A program made the position numbers and the translations under genes. Positions 1-6,240 of a DNA stretch of 12,820 nucleotides are shown one piece after another (position 1 is the first letter of the stretch; each line of letters starts with the position of its first letter). Where the stretch lies: assembly GCA_904501835.1 (NCBI GenBank), contig CAJGBW010000043.1, positions 1 to 12,820 on the forward strand. Direction: 5' to 3'. This DNA comes from an uncultured Bacteroidales bacterium. GTDB taxonomy: Bacteria > Bacteroidota > Bacteroidia > Bacteroidales > UBA932. The notes under the pieces are model-generated. The model made no database searches, was not told the DNA's origin, and saw only the letters and a program-made list of their open reading frames with translations.

Positions 1-3
1 AAT

Positions 4-36
4 TATGGATAATTTGGAAAATATGTATTATTTTTG
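4..36 (+). promoter_or_regulatory. Probable Bacteroidota-type promoter for nadK
   Basis: TATTTTTG at 29-36 matches the Bacteroidota -7 consensus TAnnTTTG exactly. A 3-of-4 match to the -33 box (TATG at 4-7, consensus TTTG) lies 21 nt upstream. Transcription would start around 41-43 and give a leader of about 15 nt before the nadK ATG at 57. The -33 match is weak and the upstream context is cut by the window edge, so only the -7 box is strong evidence. Confidence 0.5.
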
Positions 37-56
37 GCGTTATTTTTATAAGAAAA

Positions 57-878
57 ATGAATTTAGCCCTTTATATTCGTCACGATAAACTTTGGCAGGA
101 TGAGCGTTATCTTTGGTTGGAAAACGCCCTGAAAGCCCATCCGGAGCAATTTTCGACCTACCGCCTGGACCCCGATGGAGAGCTGCGTGAAGACACCGAT
201 TGGGTTCTGTCAATAGGCGGAGACGGCACCTTTTTGTCTGCCGCTACAAAAGTAGGTGAGCGTGAAATTCCCATTTTGGGAATCAATCTGGGACGTATCG
301 GTTTTCTCTCTGAAAATTCTCCTAAAGACGCCATCGAAAAATTGCTTGCAGGAGCATACAGCATTGAAGAAAGAAGTCTTTTGAAGGTTGAGGCGCCCGG
401 CGTCGATATTTCTTGGCCGTATGCCCTCAATGAGGTGGGCGTGCTGCGTAAAGGGGCGGCCGTGTTGGGCGTGGATGTCAAAGTGGATGGGGTGAAACTT
501 CCCACTTATTGGGCTGACGGTTTGTTGGTGGCGACCAGCAGTGGTTCTACAGCCTATTCGTTGAGCGTAGGCGGTCCCATCGTCATGCCGCAGGCCAAGG
601 TGTGGATTTTGTCTCCCGTAGCTCCTCACAACCTGAATATGCGCCCTTTGGTGATTCCGGACGGCTCTTCTCTCCAACTTTCATTCTGCGCCAGAGAAGA
701 CTCCCTTCGTCTCTCGTTGGACAATCGCTACTATCTTTTGGATGCCGGTGCGAAGATTCAGGTGTCCAAGGCGCCCTTTATGCTCAAACGTGTTCGTTTG
801 GATGGCAGCAACTTTTTCGGTGCCCTGACTGATAAGCTTCATTGGGGAGACGATTTGAGAAACAGCAAAGACAACTAA
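57..878 (+). CDS. nadK: NAD kinase
   Basis: Phosphorylates NAD+ to NADP+ with ATP in the cytoplasm and so supplies the NADP(H) pool. The 273-residue length is usual for bacterial NadK. Family motifs appear in order: the diphosphate-binding GGDGT at residues 54-58, followed by FLSA; NLGRIGFLS at 77-85; the NE pair at 125-126 that contacts NAD; the DG at 154-155; the glycine/serine-rich SSGSTAYS segment at 161-168; and the conserved stretch from PVAPHNL to RPLVIP at 187-201. The ATG at 57 follows an A-rich AGAAAAA and sits about 15 nt after a likely transcription start. The gene ends only 3 nt before uppS, so the two are almost certainly cotranscribed and probably translationally linked. Nothing is unusual in the sequence. 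Confidence 0.97.
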   Translation: MNLALYIRHDKLWQDERYLWLENALKAHPEQFSTYRLDPDGELREDTDWVLSIGGDGTFLSAATKVGEREIPILGINLGRIGFLSENSPKDAIEKLLAGAYSIEERSLLKVEAPGVDISWPYALNEVGVLRKGAAVLGVDVKVDGVKLPTYWADGLLVATSSGSTAYSLSVGGPIVMPQAKVWILSPVAPHNLNMRPLVIPDGSSLQLSFCAREDSLRLSLDNRYYLLDAGAKIQVSKAPFMLKRVRLDGSNFFGALTDKLHWGDDLRNSKDN

Positions 879-881
879 ATC

Positions 882-1616
882 ATGATAGATTCGGAAAAAA
901 TCCCCGTTCACGTCTCTTTCATTATGGACGGCAACGGCCGTTGGGCCAAACAGCAAGGAAAAGATAGATTTCAGGGACATATCGCGGGCGTAGAAAGCGT
1001 GAGAGCCTGTGTGAAAACGGCGGTAGAGCTTGGTGTACGCTATATGTCGGTGTTCGCCTTTTCAGAGGAGAATTGGGGACGTCCCGAGTCGGAGGTGCTC
1101 AATCTGATGGAACTGATGGGACGTGCCATGCTGGCAGAAATGCCGTCGCTGAATAAAAATGGCGTGCGTTTCCGCGTGTTGGGCAATCGCGAGCGTCTGT
1201 CGAAAGGATTGAGGAACGAGATTGAGCAATGTGAGAGCATGACCGCTTCCAATACCGCCCTTGACCTGATTGTCTTCTTGAGTTACAGTGGAAAATGGGA
1301 TATTGCTCAGGCGGCTCGTCAAATGGCTTTGGAGGTGCTTGAAAAGGCGGAAAGTCTGGAGCAAGCACGCGAACAGATGAAAGCTTGTGATATCGACTCC
1401 CTCAATCGTTACATGATAACGGCAGGCATTCCGGACCCGGATTTGATTATCCGTACGTCCGGCGAAATGCGCGTCAGCAACTATCTTTTGTGGCAGGGAG
1501 CCTACAGCGAATATCTTTTTGTGGATACGTTGTGGCCGGATTTCAGACGCGAAGAATTTATTCAGGCCCTTGAAACTTACGCGAAACGCGACCGTCGTTG
1601 GGGAAAAATCAAATAA
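882..1616 (+). CDS. uppS: Undecaprenyl diphosphate synthase (cis-prenyltransferase)
   Basis: Condenses isopentenyl diphosphate units in cis onto farnesyl diphosphate to make C55 undecaprenyl diphosphate, the lipid carrier for peptidoglycan and surface polysaccharides. The 244-residue protein carries the cis-prenyltransferase signatures: FIMDGNGRWAK at 13-23 with catalytic Asp16, Asn18 and Arg20; His33; FAFSEENWGRP at 58-68; SYSGKWDI at 134-141; and RTSGE at 191-195 followed by Arg197, Ser199 and Asn200, LLWQ and Glu210. Spacing of D16, H33, R191, R197, S199 and E210 matches the E. coli enzyme (D26, H43, R194, R200, S202, E213). It lies 3 nt after nadK and just before bamA. Product chain length cannot be read from sequence, but the essential bacterial C55 enzyme is by far the likeliest assignment. 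Confidence 0.96.
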   Translation: MIDSEKIPVHVSFIMDGNGRWAKQQGKDRFQGHIAGVESVRACVKTAVELGVRYMSVFAFSEENWGRPESEVLNLMELMGRAMLAEMPSLNKNGVRFRVLGNRERLSKGLRNEIEQCESMTASNTALDLIVFLSYSGKWDIAQAARQMALEVLEKAESLEQAREQMKACDIDSLNRYMITAGIPDPDLIIRTSGEMRVSNYLLWQGAYSEYLFVDTLWPDFRREEFIQALETYAKRDRRWGKIK

Positions 1617-1629
1617 TTGATTATCTTTG
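1597..1629 (+). promoter_or_regulatory. Promoter-like element abutting the bamA start codon
   Basis: TATCTTTG at 1622-1629 is an exact match to the Bacteroidota -7 box TAnnTTTG, and it is followed by CA as in many strong examples. GTTG at 1597-1600 is a 3-of-4 match to the -33 TTTG box at a 21-nt spacing. The -7 box ends only 4 nt before the bamA ATG at 1634, so a start 4-7 nt downstream would fall on or just inside that ATG. This implies a leaderless message or a chance match. Confidence 0.4.
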
Positions 1630-1633
1630 CAGG

Positions 1634-4231
1634 ATGAAATTTTTTAAACAACTTCTCTACGCTTTGTGTTCGCTCCTCCTTTGGTGTGGTAGCGCTGCTG
1701 TGTCGGAAGCGGTCGAAGTTGATTATAATCGTCCCAAGAAATACATCGTTGGCGGAGTAAGGGTGGAAGGTGTTCACTACTTCAACGCCAATCAGATTAT
1801 TCAGGTTGCAGGTCTTCGCAAAGGCATGGAACTCACCATTCCCGGCGAAGAAATTTCTTCTATGATCAACCGTCTCTGGATGCAGCGCTATTTCGAAGAT
1901 GTTTCCATTCGTTTGGATTCGCTTTCGGCTGCCAAAGACAGTGCCTATCTGGTGATTGATATCAAAGAGCGCCCGAGGGTGTCCCGCTGGACTTTTACCG
2001 GCGTGCGCAAGAGCGAACAGAAAGATTTGATGGAAGAACGTCTTTCTTTGCGTCGTGGCGGCGAGTTTTCGGATTATGTGGAAAAGACCTCTATTGGTAT
2101 TATAGAGCGTTTCTTCAAGGAAAAAGGCTTTCTCAATGTGAAGGTGAAGGCCGAGGTGAAGAAGGATTCCTTGATTCGCAGTGCCATTCAGGTTAATTTC
2201 GCCGTGGATAAGGGCAAAAAGGTAAAAATTAAGAAAATCAATTTCATCGGCAATGACCATGTCAAGCCTACGGCCTTGATGTCTTCCATGGAAAAGACGC
2301 GCGATATGCGCCTGATGAACCTTTTCAAGAGCAAAAAGCTGGATGAAAAGGAATATCCCAACGACAAGAAGAAGTTGATTGAGAAATTCAACGAAAACGG
2401 TTTCCGTGATGCGCGTATCGTTCGAGACAGTATTTACTACATCGAAGAGAACCGCTTGGGAATCGATTTTGTTTTTGATGAAGGCAAGCGTTATTATTTC
2501 CGAAATATCACTTGGACAGGCAACTCCGTCTATCCCTCCGAGACCCTCAATGAAATCCTCCAAATCAAGAAAGGAGATGTTTACGACGTGGTTTCTATGG
2601 AAAAACGTCTTTTCGGCGGTGGTAAGCAGAATGAATATGACGTTTCCAAACTCTACCGTGACAATGGTTACTTGTTCTTCAGCATTCAGCCTGTCGAACT
2701 CAATATCGAGGGCGACTCTGTGGATGTGGAGATGCGTATTGTAGAGGGTAAGCAGGCCACGTTGAACAACATTATTATCAATGGTAACGACATTACCAAC
2801 GAGAAGGTGGTGCGTCGTCAGATTTTCACCCGTCCTGGTTATTTGTTCAGCCAGAGCGACTTTGAGCGTTCCATCCGTGAGATTTCCTCTATGGGACAGT
2901 TCGACCCCGAGGCGATTACCGATGCGTCCAAAGGATATTCCATTATCCCGAACCAAGCTAGCAATACCGTTGATATTATATATAATGTAACGGAAAAGCC
3001 TTCTTCCCAGCTGGAACTCTCCGGAGGATGGGGTGGAAATACCTTTGTGGCTACCGTTGGCGTAAGTTTCAACAACTTCTCCACGCGTCGTATGTTCCAA
3101 AAAGGTGCTTGGCGACCTGTTCCCTTGGGTGACGCGCAGAATTTGTCCATCCGTTTCCAGACCAACGGTACCTATTACACGAGTCTGTCGGCCAGCTTTA
3201 CCGAGCCTTGGCTCTTCGGCAAGAAACCGACTTCCCTCAACCTTTCTTTGTATTATACCCGCCAGACCAACAGTTATCTGGCTATCGGCTTCCTTGATGA
3301 CAGCCGTTATATGGAGGTGTACGGTTTTGCCGCCGGTCTCGGTACCCGCCTTAAATGGCCTGACAGCTATTTTACCTTATATAATCAGCTCAGTTGGCAG
3401 ACTTATAATCTGAAGAATTGGACGGGTTACTTTATGTTTGATACGGGACTTTCCAACAACCTCAGTTGGACCATCAATTTCTCCCGTAATTCTACCGACC
3501 AGATGATTTATCCGAGAACGGGTAGTGAATTCTCTCTCTCTTTGCAGCTGACTCCTCCCTATTCTCTCTTCCGTAAATACACCTATGATGCAGACGGCAA
3601 CAAAGTGGATGTAGCCAGTTGGAAGGATGTGGACTACAATGCCGTGGGAGCCAATGGCAAAAAGCTATGGACCGATGCTGAAAAATACAAATGGATTGAG
3701 TATCACAAATGGACCTTCAAAGGCGCTCTATACACGAAACTTGTAGGGGACTTGGTTCTTATGACTCGTATGCAGTTCGGTTACTTGGGCCGCTATAACA
3801 AGAATTGGGGTTACTCTCCTTTCGAGGGCTTTATTGTCGGTGGTGACGGTATGTCCGGTTACAACTTCTATGGTTCAGAGGTGATTTCTCTCCGTGGTTA
3901 CCAGAATTATTCTTTGACCGAAGTTACCTATCTGCCCAACGGTACACAGGCTTACGAGGGCTATTTGTATGATAAATTCACGATTGAATTGAGATATCCT
4001 GTTGTTTTACAGCCTCAAAGCACGATTTATGCATTACTCTTCCTGGAAGGCGGTAACTGCTGGTCGGATTTGAGCAATTTCAATCCTTTCCAGATCAAGC
4101 GTTCTGCCGGTGTCGGTGTGCGTGTATTCCTTCCTATGGTCGGTCTGTTGGGTGTCGATTGGGGATATGGTTTCGACGATCCTGTGAATGGAAAGAGTCA
4201 GTTCCACTTTGTGATTGGACAGCAATTTTAA
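1634..4231 (+). CDS. bamA: Outer membrane protein assembly factor BamA
   Basis: Omp85-family barrel that folds and inserts beta-barrel proteins into the outer membrane. The 865-residue product has a signal peptide (residues 1 to about 26: Lys-rich start, Leu-rich core, small-residue cleavage region). Five POTRA domains follow at roughly 36-112, 114-193, 198-283, 285-371 and 374-455; each ends in a recognisable strand such as VIDIKERP or VDVEMRIVEGK. The 16-stranded barrel spans about 458-865, with the L6-loop signature LRGY at 753-756 (canonical VRGF/Y) and a C-terminal phenylalanine. An in-frame ATG at 1598 would extend the protein by 12 residues (MGKNQ...), but it overlaps the end of uppS and would put a polar stretch before the signal peptide, so I start at 1634. 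The protein is somewhat longer than E. coli BamA, as is common in Bacteroidota. An OmpH chaperone follows 25 nt downstream. Confidence 0.95.
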   Translation: MKFFKQLLYALCSLLLWCGSAAVSEAVEVDYNRPKKYIVGGVRVEGVHYFNANQIIQVAGLRKGMELTIPGEEISSMINRLWMQRYFEDVSIRLDSLSAAKDSAYLVIDIKERPRVSRWTFTGVRKSEQKDLMEERLSLRRGGEFSDYVEKTSIGIIERFFKEKGFLNVKVKAEVKKDSLIRSAIQVNFAVDKGKKVKIKKINFIGNDHVKPTALMSSMEKTRDMRLMNLFKSKKLDEKEYPNDKKKLIEKFNENGFRDARIVRDSIYYIEENRLGIDFVFDEGKRYYFRNITWTGNSVYPSETLNEILQIKKGDVYDVVSMEKRLFGGGKQNEYDVSKLYRDNGYLFFSIQPVELNIEGDSVDVEMRIVEGKQATLNNIIINGNDITNEKVVRRQIFTRPGYLFSQSDFERSIREISSMGQFDPEAITDASKGYSIIPNQASNTVDIIYNVTEKPSSQLELSGGWGGNTFVATVGVSFNNFSTRRMFQKGAWRPVPLGDAQNLSIRFQTNGTYYTSLSASFTEPWLFGKKPTSLNLSLYYTRQTNSYLAIGFLDDSRYMEVYGFAAGLGTRLKWPDSYFTLYNQLSWQTYNLKNWTGYFMFDTGLSNNLSWTINFSRNSTDQMIYPRTGSEFSLSLQLTPPYSLFRKYTYDADGNKVDVASWKDVDYNAVGANGKKLWTDAEKYKWIEYHKWTFKGALYTKLVGDLVLMTRMQFGYLGRYNKNWGYSPFEGFIVGGDGMSGYNFYGSEVISLRGYQNYSLTEVTYLPNGTQAYEGYLYDKFTIELRYPVVLQPQSTIYALLFLEGGNCWSDLSNFNPFQIKRSAGVGVRVFLPMVGLLGVDWGYGFDDPVNGKSQFHFVIGQQF

Positions 4232-4256
4232 TTGACAAACATTAAATTTTGATAAG

Positions 4257-4844
4257 ATGAAGAAATTTATTTTGATTTCCATTGTTGCGCTTTTTGCAAG
4301 CAATGCTTTAATGGCCCAAGAGGCTGCTACTCCTAAATTCGCTTATGTGAATTTTTCTGAGTTGGTACAGTTGATGCCCGAGATGGATGAAGCCCGCGCT
4401 ACTTCCGAGGCAGCATCGAATGAGGCGCAGGAAACCTATCGTGCAATGGTTGAGGAGTTTCAGAAGAAATATGAGCAGTACAGTCAGAAATCTGCTACCT
4501 GGACTGCTGCCATCAAGGAGAGTAAAGAAAAAGAGTTAGCGGATCTTGAAGGTCGTATTCGTGAGTTCCAGGAGGCTATTCAGCAGGAACTTCAGGAGCA
4601 ACAGCAGAAATTGATGGCTCCTATCTATAAAAAGGCGCAGGAGGTTGTGGCAAAATTGGGTGTTGAGAAAGGATATACCATGGTATTTGACGTGACTACT
4701 ATTTTGTATATCAATCCTGCTCAGTGCGATGATTTGACTGCAGAAGCTCGCGTTGTTCTCAATATCCCTGCCGAAAGAACCATGGAGTCTTTGCAGGCAG
4801 AACTTCAGGCGAAAGCCGCTGCTGCTCAGCAAGCTGCTCAGTAG
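4257..4844 (+). CDS. skp: OmpH/Skp-family periplasmic chaperone
   Basis: Predicted periplasmic holdase that keeps unfolded outer-membrane proteins soluble on the way to BamA. The 195-residue precursor has a Sec signal peptide (MKKF start, hydrophobic core, cleavage after ALMA at residue 20). The typical OmpH opening strand follows, with FAYVNFSELVQLMPEMDEA at 28-46. Residues about 45-130 form a long charged, Gln/Glu/Lys-rich helical region that would make the coiled-coil arms of the Skp trimer. The strands at about 140-170 (YTMVFDVTTILYINP onwards) complete the body domain. The tail from about 180 is Ala/Gln-rich and low in complexity. The gene sits 25 nt after bamA, the standard context, and has no clear promoter of its own, so it is probably read through from bamA. 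Only one copy is present here. Confidence 0.93.
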   Translation: MKKFILISIVALFASNALMAQEAATPKFAYVNFSELVQLMPEMDEARATSEAASNEAQETYRAMVEEFQKKYEQYSQKSATWTAAIKESKEKELADLEGRIREFQEAIQQELQEQQQKLMAPIYKKAQEVVAKLGVEKGYTMVFDVTTILYINPAQCDDLTAEARVVLNIPAERTMESLQAELQAKAAAAQQAAQ

Positions 4845-4851
4845 TCTCCAC

Positions 4852-4874
4852 GCCGTGTAGTCGGCTACATAGGC
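4852..4874 (+). terminator. Short hairpin after skp, possible RNA-end or weak terminator
   Basis: GCC-GTGTAG (4852-4860) pairs with CTACAT-GGC (4865-4874) across a TCGG loop, with one bulged A and one G-T pair. It begins 7 nt after the skp stop codon. A second small hairpin, CGAAA-ATA-TTTCG, lies at 4884-4896. Neither has a strong T run directly after it, so they may protect an RNA 3' end rather than terminate transcription. The stronger terminator candidate is the inverted repeat at 4902-4947. Confidence 0.3.
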
Positions 4875-4901
4875 ATTGACCTGCGAAAATATTTCGACTT
4901 T

Positions 4902-4947
4902 AACACGTCGCTCTTTGATTTTTTTGGAAATTAGGGGGCGATGTGTT
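4902..4947 (+). terminator. 10-bp inverted repeat with T run: terminator or operator
   Basis: AACACGTCGC at 4902-4911 pairs with GCGATGTGTT at 4938-4947 (nine Watson-Crick pairs and one G-T). The loop is 26 nt and ATTTTT follows at 4948-4953. This would act as an intrinsic terminator for the bamA-skp transcript, though the loop is long. The right arm and loop overlap the promoter of the next operon at 4923-4954, so the repeat could instead be a DNA-level regulatory site. Confidence 0.4.
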
Positions 4948-4954
4948 ATTTTTG
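4923..4954 (+). promoter_or_regulatory. Consensus Bacteroidota promoter for the phosphodiesterase-SusCD operon
   Basis: TTTG at 4923-4926, a 20-nt spacer and TATTTTTG at 4947-4954 match the Bacteroidota housekeeping consensus (TTTG, N19-21, TAnnTTTG) at every specified position. Transcription would begin around 4959-4961, giving a leader of about 50 nt before the ATG at 5013. No equally good match lies in the short gaps between the downstream genes, so this promoter likely drives the whole operon through at least 12820. Confidence 0.75.
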
Positions 4955-4993
4955 TCGTTACTATGCAGACGTGTGTAGTATGATAATTAAAAA

Positions 4994-5005
4994 TTAATCG
5001 ATTAA
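4994..5005. promoter_or_regulatory. 12-bp palindrome in the operon leader
   Basis: TTAATCGATTAA is a perfect palindrome ending 7 nt before the phosphodiesterase start codon. ATTAA recurs at 4986-4990, 4993-4997 and 5001-5005. It could be a dimeric regulator site, or simply the AT-rich leader typical of Bacteroidota starts. No function is established. Confidence 0.3.
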
Positions 5006-5012
5006 GTTTATT

Positions 5013-6218
5013 ATGAAAAAAATTCTGACGTGGGCGATCTTCGCTTTTGCGGCTGTGTTGTCCCTTTCGTGTACCAAAAACGATGGGGATGATTTTGATT
5101 TTACGCCCCGAGTGGTCTGCTCACAAGGTGTGGCAGGTACAGCTCTGTTGAATGAATCCGTATCTGTGAGCATCTTGAATGTGGCAGAAACCACGGTTTC
5201 CACCATTAAATTTGGTAAAGAAAAAACCTTCACTCTGACGGGGCCCGGTCGTGTTTCCTATGCGTTTACTTCCGAGGGAACGAAGACCATTACCGTGACT
5301 ACCTCTCCCGAGGAAATTGCGAAGACCACTTACAAAGTGTATGTGGAGAAAATGGAGAGTTTGCAGTCTTTGGCTGCCACCCTCAAGAAAAATCCCAACC
5401 TTTGTCTGGTGATGTGCCACCGCGCCAACACTTCTAATCTTTCGATTCCTGAAAACTCTGCGATGGCAGTTGAGCAGTGTATTGCAGAGAAAGTGGACAT
5501 TGTTGAGAATGACGTTTATACTACGAAGGATGGCGTATTGGTCGTATCTCACGATGCCACCATCAATCGTGTAACCAATGGTAGCGGTACCATCAGGAAC
5601 TTGACTTTGCAACAGATCAAGTCTTACGATTTGAAAGACCGTAACGGTAAGGTGGTGAAAGGCCAGAAAATGTTGACCTTCGATGAGTATTTGAAACTCT
5701 GCAAAGGCCGTATCTACATCAACGTGGACATCGGAGACCGCGACGCCAGCGTTACCCAGGTTGTACAGGAAATTGCAGCCAACGGTATGACCCAGCAAGT
5801 TTTGGTGTATTGCAACAGCAAAGACAAAATTACGGAAGCATACAAGGCCAATCCCGAATGTAATGTTTATAGCTGGGTGAGCAACGCGCAGCATTTGCTT
5901 GACGGTGGTCTCAAAGATTACAGCTATTTCACGCAGTGTTCTTGGAATCCCCAGACGAAAGATTGCTCTGCCAATGGTAAAATCGGAAGTCTTACCTCAG
6001 TTTCTTCTGTAACCAAGGCCAAGAGCTTGGGAACCATCATTACGGTAAATGCCTTGCCGGATAGTTCAGACGGCACACTCTATAAGGATAAATTCACAAC
6101 CGCACAGGCCGAAAACTTGTTTGCAACCTTCGGCTCTTGCCAGTGCATCCATGGCGACGTGGGCAAAGAGATGCGTGATGCTATCGTTGCTGCAGGTCGT
6201 CAGGTGTTGAATAAGTAA
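5013..6218 (+). CDS. Lipoprotein glycerophosphodiester phosphodiesterase with N-terminal PKD-like domain
   Basis: Predicted to hydrolyse glycerophosphodiesters to sn-glycerol 3-phosphate (or a related phosphomonoester) and an alcohol, at the cell envelope. The 401-residue precursor has a lipoprotein signal ending in LSLSC with lipidated Cys20. Acidic residues soon after the Cys (DGDDFD at 24-29) resemble known Bacteroidota surface-export signals, so surface display is plausible. Residues about 30-112 form a beta-rich PKD/Ig-like domain. The GDPD domain occupies about 128-400: CHR with His136/Arg137, PEN at 146-148, metal-ligand pair Glu165/Asp167 in ENDVYTTKDG, and catalytic His180-Asp181 in VVSHDATINRVT. 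The usual third metal-ligand Glu in the later EIK-type motif is replaced by Asp239 in YINVDI. It is the first gene after a consensus promoter and 22 nt before the SusC gene. The family call is firm; substrate is unknown. Confidence 0.9.
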   Translation: MKKILTWAIFAFAAVLSLSCTKNDGDDFDFTPRVVCSQGVAGTALLNESVSVSILNVAETTVSTIKFGKEKTFTLTGPGRVSYAFTSEGTKTITVTTSPEEIAKTTYKVYVEKMESLQSLAATLKKNPNLCLVMCHRANTSNLSIPENSAMAVEQCIAEKVDIVENDVYTTKDGVLVVSHDATINRVTNGSGTIRNLTLQQIKSYDLKDRNGKVVKGQKMLTFDEYLKLCKGRIYINVDIGDRDASVTQVVQEIAANGMTQQVLVYCNSKDKITEAYKANPECNVYSWVSNAQHLLDGGLKDYSYFTQCSWNPQTKDCSANGKIGSLTSVSSVTKAKSLGTIITVNALPDSSDGTLYKDKFTTAQAENLFATFGSCQCIHGDVGKEMRDAIVAAGRQVLNK

Positions 6219-6240
6219 TTCATTAATAACACAATAACTT

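Noticed and set aside
1598..1633. Upstream in-frame ATG for bamA adding 12 residues
   Set aside because: It overlaps the end of uppS and would place a polar segment ahead of an otherwise standard signal peptide; the ATG at 1634 is preferred.
1577..3100. 507-codon open frame on the minus strand opposite uppS/bamA
   Set aside because: It lies fully antisense to well-supported uppS and bamA sequence and shows no recognisable domain or own promoter. Long antisense frames arise readily from codon bias in highly biased genes.
4845..5012. Possible tRNA, small RNA gene, CRISPR or attachment site in the longest intergenic gap
   Set aside because: No cloverleaf, no regularly spaced repeats and no tRNA-like 3' end were found. 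The region is accounted for by hairpins, an inverted repeat, a promoter and a leader.
5121..5894. 257-codon open frame on the minus strand opposite the phosphodiesterase gene
   Set aside because: It is antisense to a gene with intact GDPD motifs, has no recognisable protein features, and its neighbours are all on the plus strand.
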